A DNA stretch of 64,000 nt from Verrucomicrobiota bacterium. Lineage in GTDB: Bacteria > Chlamydiota > Chlamydiia > Chlamydiales > Rhabdochlamydiaceae. The position numbers and the translations under genes are program-made. Under the pieces are notes generated by a model. It was not told the origin of the DNA, did not search any database, and saw only the letters and a list, made by a program, of their open reading frames with translations. The stretch's first letter is position 1. Each line of letters begins with the position of its first letter. The DNA is taken from positions 1-64,000 of the forward strand of contig JAFEGJ010000009.1 in the NCBI GenBank assembly GCA_018240015.1, in the 5' to 3' direction. Shown here piece by piece: positions 28,480-37,273 of the stretch.

Positions 28480-28755
28480 ATGACCCAAATCATGGGTAAG
28501 CTAATTTTCGAACATAGCGGTGAAGAGGTCGAGATCGAGGCTGGTGAGCCAATAGCCCCCGCCTGCGAAGAAGCCGGCGTCCCTTTTGCCTGTACTGAGG
28601 GCATCTGCGGGACCTGCATCGTCGAAGTCATCGAAGGCGAAGAAAACTTAAGCCCACCCACCCAAGAAGAGTTTGATTTCTTGGGAGCTCCTGGTAAAGA
28701 AAGACTCGCTTGCCAATGCAAGTTAAATGGCGCCTGTGTAAAAATTAAATTCTAA
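28480..28755 (+). CDS. fer: 2Fe-2S ferredoxin
   Basis: A 91-residue plant-type (2Fe-2S) ferredoxin. The cluster ligands are C38, C43, C46 (in FACTEGICGTC) and C78 (in RLACQC), with standard spacing C-x4-C-x2-C-x31-C. It carries electrons to partner enzymes, probably including iron-sulfur cluster assembly given its neighbour. The start at 28480 has no clear ribosome site; MGKLIFEHSG four codons later (28492) is an alternative. The next gene, an IscA-type cluster carrier, begins ten bases after its stop, so both are likely one operon. An orthologous ferredoxin is known in chlamydiae. Confidence 0.93.
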   Translation: MTQIMGKLIFEHSGEEVEIEAGEPIAPACEEAGVPFACTEGICGTCIVEVIEGEENLSPPTQEEFDFLGAPGKERLACQCKLNGACVKIKF

Positions 28756-28764
28756 GGAACTATT

Positions 28765-29316
28765 ATGATTACGAAAGAGATGACGATTGAAGAGATTTTC
28801 ACGAAATTTCCCCAAAAAAGCCAGCGCCTTGCGCAAGAGCTTACAAGCACCGGCCTCAATTGTGTGGGCTGCGGAGCTGCTACTTGGGAGACTCTCGAAG
28901 CTGGCATGCTCAGTCACGGATTTAACGACACAGATATCGAAGACCTATTAAAACGACTCAATACCATCTTATCGGAAAAATCGGATCTATCCACCATCTC
29001 CATGACCAAACGGGCTGCCGAAAAATACCGCGAAATCCTTACGGAAGAAGGTAAAGCTGGCTGGGGCCTGCGCTTTGCCGACAGAGCCGCTGGATGCAGT
29101 GGTTTTGAATATGTTCTCGACTATTCTGAAAAAGCCAAAGAAGGTGACCAAACTTTCACATCTGAGGGCGTTGAAATCCATGTGAGCCAAAATATCGTGG
29201 GACGCCTCCTTGGATCCGTCATCGATTACGTGGACGGCTTGCATGGAGCCGGATTCAAAATCACGAACCCGAATGTCAAAAGTTCTTGCGGCTGCGGGAA
29301 ATCTCAAAGCTATTAA
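28765..29316 (+). CDS. DUF1858-IscA/HesB fusion protein (iron-sulfur cluster carrier)
   Basis: A 183-residue two-domain protein. Residues ~4-65 match DUF1858: EMTIEEIFTKFPQKSQRLA, a Cys pair (C33, C36 in LNCVGCGA) and a TLEAGMLSHG helix. Residues ~78-180 are an A-type carrier of the HesB/IscA family, with the conserved cysteines C111 (AAGCSGFEY), C175 and C177 (SSCGCG). IscA-type proteins receive and deliver iron-sulfur clusters using these three cysteines. DUF1858 is a small domain often fused to redox or hybrid-cluster proteins. The fusion is unusual: it brings five cysteines together in one chain. AAGGA precedes the ATG, and the ferredoxin gene lies ten bases upstream. Confidence 0.88.
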   Translation: MITKEMTIEEIFTKFPQKSQRLAQELTSTGLNCVGCGAATWETLEAGMLSHGFNDTDIEDLLKRLNTILSEKSDLSTISMTKRAAEKYREILTEEGKAGWGLRFADRAAGCSGFEYVLDYSEKAKEGDQTFTSEGVEIHVSQNIVGRLLGSVIDYVDGLHGAGFKITNPNVKSSCGCGKSQSY

Positions 29317-29329
29317 GATTTAAAGCAGC

Positions 29330-29421
29330 TCTGCACAAACTCTAGCATTTTGCTCGTTTGTGCAGAATTTAGAACATCCAAAATTCTGCACAACTGAGAG
29401 TTTTCATGCAGTTTGTGCAGA
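29330..29421. terminator. Two consecutive similar hairpins between convergent genes
   Basis: TCTGCACAAAC (29330-29340) pairs with GTTTGTGCAGA (29356-29366), and a second pair uses TCTGCACAA (29385-29393) and GTTTGTGCAGA (29411-29421). All four arms are copies of one 11-base sequence. TTATTTCTTTTT follows the second hairpin on the plus strand, so it can terminate the ferredoxin operon. The structure abuts the stop codon of the opposite-strand gene. Confidence 0.6.
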
Positions 29422-29628
29422 TTATTTCTTTTTGGGATGGTACCTATCCCAGATGCTATGAATGATGAGTAGGACCGCTGTGAGGGCAAGGACACATACG
29501 ATAAAAGTTATCTGTGTTTCCATAGGCACTGGAGGAACTTTTTTTCCAAATGAAGGATTAATCTTGGGAAATCTATCGAAGGCTTTCATTATCTGCGTAT
29601 GTCCACAAGTAACCGGTCGCGTATACAT
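29422..29628 (-). CDS. Small single-pass membrane protein
   Basis: A 68-residue product with a hydrophilic first half and one clear hydrophobic helix (residues ~40-57, TFIVCVLALTAVLLIIHSIW), ending in basic DRYHPKKK. The ATG at 29628 has AGAGG eight bases before it, and this ribosome site overlaps the end of the preceding 106-residue gene, so the two are probably co-translated. The topology suggests N-out or a tail-anchored arrangement. I do not recognise a family. Confidence 0.55.
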   Translation of the reverse strand: MYTRPVTCGHTQIMKAFDRFPKINPSFGKKVPPVPMETQITFIVCVLALTAVLLIIHSIWDRYHPKKK

Positions 29629-29631
29629 ATT

Positions 29632-29952
29632 TTATACCTCTAGGAGTTTGACAAGCTGGGGATCGAATTGGCTATTTATCATCAATTTTTTAAGATTCTC
29701 GACTCTTGTTGAAAGAGGAGCGCAAGGATTGGGCTCCCACACTAAAAAAGTAATCAAACAATTATCGAATTTCTCGAGCTGCTCAGGACCTTGCTGCGCC
29801 ATTTGAAATCGAATTTTTTCGAGGGCATTCCCTAGGCGATTAGCTTGATCAGGAGTGCTAGTAGATAGCGAGTGGCCATTCCAATATGAAATATTTGAAT
29901 CTATCTCATGCGAAGTCAATGCCTCGGCGCTGGCTATATCGGTGATTTCCAT
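29632..29952 (-). CDS. Hypothetical small soluble protein
   Basis: A 106-residue unrecognised protein, mildly acidic, with no signal peptide or membrane helix. Its stop lies three bases before the ATG of the 68-residue membrane protein, whose ribosome site is within its last codons. It is 39 bases downstream of lpd on the same strand, so it may be at the end of the sucA-sucB-lpd transcript. The ribosome site before its ATG is weak. Functional assignment is not possible. Confidence 0.55.
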   Translation of the reverse strand: MEITDIASAEALTSHEIDSNISYWNGHSLSTSTPDQANRLGNALEKIRFQMAQQGPEQLEKFDNCLITFLVWEPNPCAPLSTRVENLKKLMINSQFDPQLVKLLEV

Positions 29953-29991
29953 GGAAAAATCATATAGGAAACGTCCTTAAGAATCAAGAAA

Positions 29992-31305
29992 TCACTTATG
30001 TATCGCTCTACGGTGGATCGCAAGCGCCGCTTCCTTAATCGCTTCTGAGAGCGTGGGATGGGCAAAAGGCGTATGCGCCAAGTTCATCGCAGTAAGCCGG
30101 TTTCTTATGGCAATAGCTGCGGCCGAAATGAGTTCGGAGGCATGAGCTCCGATGATGTGTATTCCTAGCAGCCGATCCGTTGCAGGATCGGCCAAAATCT
30201 TCACAAACCCTTCTGTCTCCCCTGTGCACTGCGCACGGGAATTGATTTTCATAGGAAATTGTCCCTTGGCATAGGGAATATCTTTGAGCTCTTCTTCGGT
30301 TAAACCAACGGAGGCTACTTCGGGAGAAGTATAGACGACGCTGGGGATCGACATGTAGTCGACGATAGGTGACTGCCCCGCGATGATTTCAGCTGCGGCG
30401 ACGCCTTCTTCGGAGGCTTTGTGAGCAAGCATTGGGCCATCGATGAGGTCTCCGATGGCGTAAATGGAAGGGACCACTGTGCGGAATTGCCCATCGACGG
30501 GAACCATGCCTTTATTCAAGGTGATGCCGACGTTTTCGAGGCCGAGATTTTGCGAGAAGGGACGGCGGCCGATGGAGACTAAGACGACATCGCCGCGCAG
30601 CTCGCTAGTTTCGGTGCGAAGAACAATTTCTTCTGCAGAGACCTGTGCGCCGGTGACTTTGGTCGAGAGGTGGAAGGTCATCCCTTGTTTCTTGAGGGAG
30701 TTTTCTAATTCCTGAGACAAACCTTTATCGAGAGTGGGGCAAATCCGGTCCATGAATTCCACAAACGTGACGCGACTACCCAGGCGGCTATAAATAGAGC
30801 CGATTTCGACGCCGATAACGCCGGCTCCGATGACGAGAAGGCGCCCTGGTATGCGATCCAGAGAAAGAGCGCCTGTCGATGAGACGATGCGCCGCTCATC
30901 GAAGGGAAGAAACGGAAGAGGGGTGGGCTCTGAGCCGGTAGCTAAAATGATGCCTTTTGTGGCTGCAAAAGATTCTCCGGCAATTTGGACTTCGGTGGCC
31001 TTAAGGATTTTGGCAGGACCGGGCAGAAAAGTGACTTTGTTCTTCTGAAAGAGCTGCAAAACTCCTTGCTGAAATCCTTTAACGACGCCTTCTTTGCGAT
31101 CCATCATCGCTTTAAAGTTAGATGCTTTTTGCTCTGTATCGTGCAGAAGGGTTTTGGAAGGAATGCAACCGACATTGAGGCACGTTCCCCCGGGCACTTT
31201 GCGCTGGTCGGCGCAGGCGACTTTGAGGCCCAGCTGCGCAGCGCGGATCGCCGCGACATAGCCGCCGGGGCCCGAACCGATCACAATGACATCAAAGGTC
31301 GGCAT
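29992..31305 (-). CDS. lpd: Dihydrolipoyl dehydrogenase (E3)
   Basis: A 437-residue flavoprotein disulfide reductase. FAD site [14 protein letters not shown]; redox pair C42 and C47 in [18 protein letters not shown] site [15 protein letters not shown]; second FAD motif [17 protein letters not shown]; catalytic His-Glu dyad in [12 protein letters not shown]. It reoxidises the dihydrolipoyl group of the E2 subunit with NAD. It is shorter than the usual ~470 because the segment after LLHDTEQ lacks about 20 residues. I start at the ATG at 31305, inside the end of sucB (14-base overlap) with GGAAG upstream; a longer in-frame start is not family-like. It is the third gene of the 2-oxoglutarate dehydrogenase operon, so all three subunits are made together. 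Confidence 0.96.
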   Translation of the reverse strand: MPTFDVIVIGSGPGGYVAAIRAAQLGLKVACADQRKVPGGTCLNVGCIPSKTLLHDTEQKASNFKAMMDRKEGVVKGFQQGVLQLFQKNKVTFLPGPAKILKATEVQIAGESFAATKGIILATGSEPTPLPFLPFDERRIVSSTGALSLDRIPGRLLVIGAGVIGVEIGSIYSRLGSRVTFVEFMDRICPTLDKGLSQELENSLKKQGMTFHLSTKVTGAQVSAEEIVLRTETSELRGDVVLVSIGRRPFSQNLGLENVGITLNKGMVPVDGQFRTVVPSIYAIGDLIDGPMLAHKASEEGVAAAEIIAGQSPIVDYMSIPSVVYTSPEVASVGLTEEELKDIPYAKGQFPMKINSRAQCTGETEGFVKILADPATDRLLGIHIIGAHASELISAAAIAIRNRLTAMNLAHTPFAHPTLSEAIKEAALAIHRRAIHK

Positions 31306-32353
31306 AACTTGGCGCTTCCAAAGCTTGTTTGATGCGTCCGAGGAACAAAACGGCTTCCCTGCCATCGATGATGCGATGGTCGTAGGAAAGAGCTAGATAC
31401 ATCATGGGTCGGATGACGATTTGATCATTAACGACAACGGGTCGTTTGACAATGGCATGCATGCCCAGGATGGCGCTCTGAGGAGGATTTAAGATGGGAG
31501 TGGAAAGAAGTGAACCGAAGACTCCCCCATTCGTGATGGTAAAAGAGCCGCCGCGCAGATCATCGACTGCGATGGTTCCTTCCCGCGCTTTTTTAGCAAG
31601 CGTCTCGAGCTGCTTTTCGATTTCGCTGTGCGAGAGTGTCTCGCATTTGCGAACGACGGGAACCATGAGGCCTTTATCGGTAGAAACAGCTACGCCGATG
31701 TCAAAATTCGGGAAAAGAACGAACTCATCACCCTCGATATACGAATGGACGTCAGGAAATTCTCTTAAAGCATCTACAGAGGCTTTGACAAAGAACGACA
31801 TGAACCCGAGTTTGACGCCGTATTTTTGCTGGAAGCGATCCTTTTCGCGGGCGCGGATGTCCATGATGGCCGTCATGTCAACTTCGTTGAATGTCGTTAG
31901 CATCGCGGTTTGGTTTTTCACTTCGACAAGCTTTTGAGCAATCGTGCGGCGCAGAGCGCTCATGCGGCGGCGGCCTTCTTTGACGGGCGCAGCCGCTTTA
32001 GGAGTGACAGGTTCTTTCAGCTCGGCGAGGAAATCCCCTGCCATTTTGCGAGCCGAAGGACCAGCAGAAGGCGCAGAGGGCGCAGCGGCGGGCTTTGGCT
32101 GCTCAGTGGGTACAGCGACATCGGTATCGACCGTTCCAATGACCTGTCCTACTTTGACTTTATCGCCGACTTTAACGGTAAGGCTTAATTGTCCCCCCTT
32201 GGGAGCATAGAGGACTTGATTGACTTTGTCGGTCTCAATTTCAATAATCTCGGCATCTTGGGGAACGACGGAGCCGCTGGGTTTGAGAATCTGCGCCACC
32301 GTTGCTTCAACGACGGACTCACCTAAACTGGGGATTTTGATCTCAACTTTCAC
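31292..32353 (-). CDS. sucB: Dihydrolipoamide succinyltransferase (E2 of 2-oxoglutarate dehydrogenase)
   Basis: A 353-residue E2. Residues 1-77 are a lipoyl domain with lipoylated K43 in [10 protein letters not shown]. After an Ala/Pro-rich linker comes [13 protein letters not shown], which resembles only the first helix of the peripheral subunit-binding domain; the GTGxxGR-x-T-x-x-DV part is absent. The catalytic domain starts at [15 protein letters not shown] and contains H326 and D330 (SYDHRIIDG). It transfers succinyl groups to CoA in the TCA cycle. The missing E3-binding part is odd, and the length (353 against ~405) reflects it. It overlaps sucA by four bases and lpd by 14. Confidence 0.96.
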   Translation of the reverse strand: MKVEIKIPSLGESVVEATVAQILKPSGSVVPQDAEIIEIETDKVNQVLYAPKGGQLSLTVKVGDKVKVGQVIGTVDTDVAVPTEQPKPAAAPSAPSAGPSARKMAGDFLAELKEPVTPKAAAPVKEGRRRMSALRRTIAQKLVEVKNQTAMLTTFNEVDMTAIMDIRAREKDRFQQKYGVKLGFMSFFVKASVDALREFPDVHSYIEGDEFVLFPNFDIGVAVSTDKGLMVPVVRKCETLSHSEIEKQLETLAKKAREGTIAVDDLRGGSFTITNGGVFGSLLSTPILNPPQSAILGMHAIVKRPVVVNDQIVIRPMMYLALSYDHRIIDGREAVLFLGRIKQALEAPSYADL

Positions 32354-34950
32354 CCGAGGGCCTCCCGAAGTATTTGCTCTTGCTGCTTTTTATGGAGAGC
32401 AAAAGATCCCGCGGCAGGAGAAGCGCTGCGGTCTCTTCCCACAAAGTGAAGAGGTATCTCTTTGAGCTCTGACTGTACAAACTCGAAGGCTCCCATGTTG
32501 GCATGTTCTTCTTGTACCCAAAAAAGCTCTTTTGCGCTCGCATATTTTTTGAGAAGCTCCAGAATTTTTGCTTTCGGAAAGGGATAAAGCTCTTCGATGC
32601 GAATGACACCGATGTCCGGCACTTTCTTGGCCAGTTCATAGTAGATTTTACCGGTGCAGAAAAGAAGACGGCGAGGATTTGCAGGCACGTCTTCTAAAAC
32701 AGAGGAAAATTCTCCCTCAGAAAACGCCGAAAGCGGACTGACGCAATCGGGATGCCGCAGCAGAGCTTTGGGCGTAAAGAGCACGAGGGGTTTTTGCATA
32801 TGGGCTTGTCTTCTCAAAACATGGAAGAGCTGCGCAGGCGTCGTGGGCTGCACGACCTGGAAATTATCGTGGCCGCAGAGCTGCAAATAACGCTCGATGC
32901 GCGCAGAGGAATGCTCCGGGCCTTGGCCTTCATAGCCATGGGGAAGCATGAGCGTGAGATCGGATTTAAGGCCCCATTTTTGCTCGGCCGCTGCCACATA
33001 CTGATCGATGATGATCTGGCCACCATTGGCAAAATCGCCATACTGGGCTTCCCAGATGACGAGAGCATGGGGCATGGATAAACTGTATCCAAATTCAAAC
33101 CCGAGGACGGCAAATTCCGAGAGAGAGGAGTTGAAGATATCGAACTTGGCTTTTTGATCCTTGAGGTGCGAAAGAGCAAAGTACTTCTTTTTCTCGGCGC
33201 TTTGATCGACCCACATCGCATGACGGTGAGAGAAGGTCCCCCGACGCGAGTCTTGCCCCGAGAGGCGAATGTGGGTGCCACCGTCTAGAAGCGTCGCAAA
33301 CGCCAAATGCTCCCCCATTCCCCAATCCACGGGTTTGCCATGGACCATTTCGAGCCTTTCTTTGAGTAGGCGTTCGATTTTTGGATTGATTGTAAACCCT
33401 TCGGGCACACGGCAAAATTCTTCAGCTAATTGGATGAGTCGCTCCTGAGGCACTTTTGTGTCATAATTTTGTGTAGGCTCTTCCTTAGGTGCATGCCCGT
33501 TTGGAGGCACTACAGGCTCTACTTTTTCTAGCGCGTCGGATAGGGATGACTTGAACTGGGTTTGCATTTGCTCGGCTAGTGCCGGCTCTAAAACTTTGTT
33601 CTGGAGAAGCTCCTCGGTATAAAGCTCGCGGATCGATTTTTTTCCGCGTATCAAGTGGTACTCGAGAGGCTGGGTAAAGGCTGGTTCGTCGCCTTCATTG
33701 TGGCCGTATTTGCGGTAGCAATTGAGGTCGAGAAACACATCGCAGTGGAATTTTTGCCGGATCTGCAGAGCTAGCACCGCTGCATAGACACACTCTTCAG
33801 GCTTTTCAGCGTTCACATGAAAAACCGGCGCGCCAAACGCATGGGCGATATCGGTACAATATCTCGTCGAACGGCTGTCTTTGGGAAGCGTCGTAAAGCC
33901 AATCTGGTTGTTGATCACGATGTGGATCGTCCCGCCCGTTTGGTATCCTGTGAGTTTTCCCAGCTGCATCGTCTCGTAGACGACGCCTTGGCCTGCGAGC
34001 GATGCATCGCCATGGATCAAGATAGGAATGATCGTCTCTCTTCCTTGGATCTCTTGTTTTGCACGGCATTGTCCCTCGACGACGGGATCGACGGATTCAA
34101 GATGGCTCGGGTTAGCAGCGAGCGTAACCTGGAGATTTTTTCCTTTTTTCGTCGTCAGCTGCCCCGCAAACCCTTTGTGGTATTTCACATCGCCGGTTCC
34201 TTCTTCGAGATCGGGTGAGTAGTGGTCCTCAAATTCATGGAAGATCGACGCATACGATTTGTTCATGATGTTGGCCAGGACATTGAGACGCCCCCTATGG
34301 GCCATGCCGATCACGCCTTCCGTGGCTCCTGACTCTGCCGCTTCTTCGAGCATAAAGGCCAGCATCGGAATGAGTGTCTCCCCACCTTCCAAGGAAAACC
34401 TTTTTTGGCCCACAAATTTGGTGTGCAAAAATGCTTCCAAAAGCTCCGCGCGATTTAAATCTTGCAATATCTCTAACCGGTCCTGGCTCGTAAAAGGAAG
34501 AGGAAAACCGGGCTCAATGCGCTTTTGGAGCCACTCTTCGAGCTCTGGCATCCCCAGGCCAATATACTCGATCCCGACAGAGCTCGCGTAGGTCTTTTGC
34601 AGAGCACTAACAATATCGTTCACGCTCGCTTCTTTTTGCGGTAAAAAACCACATGTGGGCACTACCTCGTTTTCATCCGAAAATCCATATTTTTTGATTT
34701 GTAGTTCAGGAACTTTCGAGGGAGATTCTACGGCGATGGGATTGATCGAAGCCGCTAAGTGGCCGTACATCCGGTAAGCTTCGATCAGATGATAAACACT
34801 CAGCTCCGGGCTAGCCCCTGTTTCGGCCTTTCCCATTTCCCAGCCTTGGAAATAGGCACGCCATGTCGGTTCTACGGAACTGGGATTAGATAAAAATTTT
34901 TGGAATTGTTCTTCTATCCAATCAACATTATCGAAGGAAATCAAGGCCAT
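32350..34950 (-). CDS. sucA: 2-oxoglutarate dehydrogenase E1 component
   Basis: An 866-residue thiamine-diphosphate enzyme. The N-terminal segment [20 protein letters not shown] is the E2-binding helix region of this family. [15 protein letters not shown] and the cofactor motif beginning [13 protein letters not shown] (about residue 315) and ending [10 protein letters not shown] are conserved, as is the transketolase-like block [13 protein letters not shown] (here [10 protein letters not shown]). It decarboxylates 2-oxoglutarate and succinylates the lipoyl arm of SucB. The start is the ATG at 34950, with AAGGTGG just upstream. It is somewhat shorter than the E. coli enzyme (933). It is divergent from the CT053-like gene exactly as in Chlamydia. 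Confidence 0.96.
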   Translation of the reverse strand: MALISFDNVDWIEEQFQKFLSNPSSVEPTWRAYFQGWEMGKAETGASPELSVYHLIEAYRMYGHLAASINPIAVESPSKVPELQIKKYGFSDENEVVPTCGFLPQKEASVNDIVSALQKTYASSVGIEYIGLGMPELEEWLQKRIEPGFPLPFTSQDRLEILQDLNRAELLEAFLHTKFVGQKRFSLEGGETLIPMLAFMLEEAAESGATEGVIGMAHRGRLNVLANIMNKSYASIFHEFEDHYSPDLEEGTGDVKYHKGFAGQLTTKKGKNLQVTLAANPSHLESVDPVVEGQCRAKQEIQGRETIIPILIHGDASLAGQGVVYETMQLGKLTGYQTGGTIHIVINNQIGFTTLPKDSRSTRYCTDIAHAFGAPVFHVNAEKPEECVYAAVLALQIRQKFHCDVFLDLNCYRKYGHNEGDEPAFTQPLEYHLIRGKKSIRELYTEELLQNKVLEPALAEQMQTQFKSSLSDALEKVEPVVPPNGHAPKEEPTQNYDTKVPQERLIQLAEEFCRVPEGFTINPKIERLLKERLEMVHGKPVDWGMGEHLAFATLLDGGTHIRLSGQDSRRGTFSHRHAMWVDQSAEKKKYFALSHLKDQKAKFDIFNSSLSEFAVLGFEFGYSLSMPHALVIWEAQYGDFANGGQIIIDQYVAAAEQKWGLKSDLTLMLPHGYEGQGPEHSSARIERYLQLCGHDNFQVVQPTTPAQLFHVLRRQAHMQKPLVLFTPKALLRHPDCVSPLSAFSEGEFSSVLEDVPANPRRLLFCTGKIYYELAKKVPDIGVIRIEELYPFPKAKILELLKKYASAKELFWVQEEHANMGAFEFVQSELKEIPLHFVGRDRSASPAAGSFALHKKQQEQILREALG

Positions 34951-35077
34951 CACCCACCTTTATCATAAAAATTTATTTTGTTGTCGCAAAAACCTTCAGA
35001 AGAGGATAATCCGCTCTCCTTGCACATAAATGGCAAATTGATTAAGGAAAGGCGAATGACCAAATCAGGGGCACGTG

Positions 35078-35551
35078 ATGAATATCAAAAGTGAACGACT
35101 TAAAAAACTCGAAACAGAACTTCAAGATCTCGAACAGTGGCTCAAACTGGGCCTCGTTCCTAAAAAGGATCTCGAGAAACATAAAGTCGAGATCACCGCG
35201 CTCAAAGATCGTATCTCTGAAGAAAAAGAGCGCCTGCGCTTTCTCAAGGAAAGCGGCGCGATGGAAGAGTTTGTGCCACCTAAGCGTCCTTCCCATGCCC
35301 GTCAAGCGTTCCCAGATACTGCTAGCATGCCCGATATAGATCTCGGCGAGGAAAACATGACCGACGCCGGTCTCGACATGGAATCAGAAACCTACGACTA
35401 CGAGACGACCTCCGCGGAAGAAACCGAAGGCGGCGGTGGAGGCGAGGAAGAAGAAGAAAAAGCCGAAGAAGAGGAAGAAGAAGATCCTTTCAGCGACCGC
35501 AACCGTTGGCGCCGCGGCGTGATGGAAGATCCCGATGCCGACAACTGGTAG
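35078..35551 (+). CDS. Acidic coiled-coil protein, CT053-like by position
   Basis: A 157-residue protein. Residues 1-62 are a coiled coil (KKLETELQDLEQWLKLGLVP and KDRISEEKERLRFLKES); the middle is acidic; a glycine run followed by a long Glu run comes at residues ~118-137, and the tail is DPFSDRNRWRRGVMEDP. I start at the ATG at 35078, with AGGGG upstream. It lies between sucA and hemW, which is the position of CT053 in C. trachomatis, so I take it as that orthologue on synteny. The last 17 bases overlap hemW, coupling the two. Function is unknown. Confidence 0.75.
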   Translation: MNIKSERLKKLETELQDLEQWLKLGLVPKKDLEKHKVEITALKDRISEEKERLRFLKESGAMEEFVPPKRPSHARQAFPDTASMPDIDLGEENMTDAGLDMESETYDYETTSAEETEGGGGGEEEEEKAEEEEEEDPFSDRNRWRRGVMEDPDADNW

Positions 35552-36629
35552 TTATTACTTCCATATTCCGTTTTGCACGAAGCGCTGTCCTTACTGTCAC
35601 TTCTACGTAGCTCCCGATCAAACCCAGCTTCATAAAATTCTACTCGAGGGCCTTGAGCTCGAATACAACCGCGCGCAGCATTTTAGCAATGTCGCATCTG
35701 TCTATTTTGGGGGCGGAACGCCCTCGCTGCTGGGCGCTAAAGCCATCGGGGAAATTCTGAGCTGGATCAAGCCCCTTAAGGGCACGGAAATAACCCTCGA
35801 GGCCAACCCTCAAGAAATCACCCCAACTCTCATCGAATCTTTCGCCAAAGCTGGCATCAATCGTCTCAGTATCGGCGTGCAGTCACTCGATAACGCTCTT
35901 CTCAAAACCCTCGGACGACAGCACTCGGCAGAAAAAGCCATCGAGGCGGTAAAAATGGCCGCTACATTTATTCCCAATATCACGATCGATCTGATGTATG
36001 AAATCCCCGGGCAAACACTTGAAAGCTGGCAATCAACTCTGGGCGCTCTTGAATATCTCCCCATCACGCATTTGTCGCTCTACAATCTAACGTTCGAGCC
36101 CAAAACGCTTTATTTTCGCCGGCAAAAACAGCTCCGTCCCCTGCTCCCTTCACCCGAAACCAGTTTTGAAATGCTCCAAGCCGCCGTAACCCATCTCGAA
36201 AAAATTGGCCTCAAGCGGTATGAAATTTCTGCCTTTGCAAAACCCGGTTTTGAGTCGCATCACAATATTGGTTACTGGACAGCGCGGCCGTTTCTCGGAT
36301 TTGGCCCGTCGGCTTTCAGTTACCGAGAAGGAAAGCGCTGGCGCAATATCGAAAATCTGAAAAAATACCATGAGCTTCTAAAGACGGGCCTCTCCCCTGT
36401 CGATTTTGAGGAAAAGCTTTCCGAAAAAGCCCATCTGCATGAATTACTTGCCGTGCGTCTGAGATTGGTTGAGGGAGTAGATATGAGAGATTTTCCGGTA
36501 GATCCTAGCCTCTATGAAAAACTGCAAAAAGAGGGATGGATAAAAATGGACAGCTTTAAAGCCTATTTAACCGAAGCCGGGAGAAACTTCTATGACACTG
36601 TCGCAACGGAAATTATCCTCATCGATTAG
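35535..36629 (+). CDS. hemW: Radical SAM heme chaperone HemW (annotated hemN in relatives)
   Basis: A 364-residue radical SAM protein. The 4Fe-4S ligands are C14, C18 and C21 in IPFCTKRCPYCHF, and further family blocks are VYFGGGTPSLL, ITLEANPQEIT, RLSIGVQSLDNALLKTLGR and IDLMYEIPGQT. The length and the absence of the extended N-terminal tripwire region of true coproporphyrinogen dehydrogenase (about 457 residues) favour HemW, a heme-binding chaperone for membrane haemoproteins. In Chlamydia the orthologue (CT052) is named hemN. The start overlaps the upstream gene, with GGAAG before it. Its stop overlaps the stop of the opposite-strand methylase by four bases. Confidence 0.9.
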   Translation: MPTTGSYYFHIPFCTKRCPYCHFYVAPDQTQLHKILLEGLELEYNRAQHFSNVASVYFGGGTPSLLGAKAIGEILSWIKPLKGTEITLEANPQEITPTLIESFAKAGINRLSIGVQSLDNALLKTLGRQHSAEKAIEAVKMAATFIPNITIDLMYEIPGQTLESWQSTLGALEYLPITHLSLYNLTFEPKTLYFRRQKQLRPLLPSPETSFEMLQAAVTHLEKIGLKRYEISAFAKPGFESHHNIGYWTARPFLGFGPSAFSYREGKRWRNIENLKKYHELLKTGLSPVDFEEKLSEKAHLHELLAVRLRLVEGVDMRDFPVDPSLYEKLQKEGWIKMDSFKAYLTEAGRNFYDTVATEIILID

Positions 36630-37273
36630 CTCTTAAAGATCAGGAGAATAGCCGGTTTTTTATGGATATTAGGCACAGGTTGTGTTTTCCATGCCGAGAT
36701 AGGAGTAGTTTGAATCCATTCTTCAGGGCTGGTGAGATCAGAGGCAATACACAATAGATCACTTGCTTTTAACGTCCGAAGAATCGTCTCATAAAGCTTT
36801 TGATTTCGGTAAGGAGCTTCAATGAAAAGATGGGTGACCCCAGGCGCAAATTGCTGAATTTGCCGCTCTAATGCCTTCTCTTCGCGCTCCAAGTAGCCAT
36901 GGAAGAAAAACTGCTGACCTGGCAGGCCTGATAGCATGAGGGCCAGCAAAATAGAAGAGGGGCCTGGATAAGCCTGTACAGAGATCCCCGCTTTGCGCGC
37001 TGCTAATACAAGCTGCGACCCTGGATCGGCAAGGCAAGGCAATCCTGCATCAGAAATAAGTCCTACTTCGTCTTGCGCAATTTTCAGGAGCTCTAATGGA
37101 TTTTTCGTATGTTCGTTGAGAAGATGAACGGGCACTTTGGGCACTGAGAAGTGTTTGAAATACGCATAGGCTCCTTTTTCGCTTTCGGCGATGAGTGCTT
37201 GGATGGGTGGAGGAGTGAACTTCCACGTCGAAGCAGGATGCAAAATATTAGGAAGCAGATGGAGTGTTTTCAT
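36626..37273 (-). CDS. SAM-dependent methyltransferase, tetrapyrrole methylase (RsmI/YraL) superfamily
   Basis: A 215-residue protein with the tetrapyrrole-methylase fold. The SAM-binding block GLISDAGLPCLADPGSQLV corresponds to the ISDAGTPLISDPG motif of RsmI, and AYPGPSSILLALMLSGLP and FFFHGYLEREEK follow as in that family. It is shorter than RsmI (~287) and its N-terminus differs, so it may be a distinct subgroup and not necessarily the 16S rRNA C1402 methylase. The ATG at 37273 lies within the end of holA (26-base overlap); a TTG at 37297 is a weaker alternative. In C. trachomatis the same pair occurs as CT047-CT048. Confidence 0.87.
   Translation of the reverse strand: MKTLHLLPNILHPASTWKFTPPPIQALIAESEKGAYAYFKHFSVPKVPVHLLNEHTKNPLELLKIAQDEVGLISDAGLPCLADPGSQLVLAARKAGISVQAYPGPSSILLALMLSGLPGQQFFFHGYLEREEKALERQIQQFAPGVTHLFIEAPYRNQKLYETILRTLKASDLLCIASDLTSPEEWIQTTPISAWKTQPVPNIHKKPAILLIFKS

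Noticed and set aside
29313-29495. A 60-codon minus-strand frame over the tandem hairpins
   Set aside because: It overlaps the hairpins and the end of the 68-residue gene in another frame and has no ribosome site.
34962-34989. Promoter for sucA (TTGCGA, 16 bases, TATGAT on the minus strand)
   Set aside because: The match is fair, but the predicted start lies about five bases from the ATG and would remove the ribosome site, so I do not report it as a feature.
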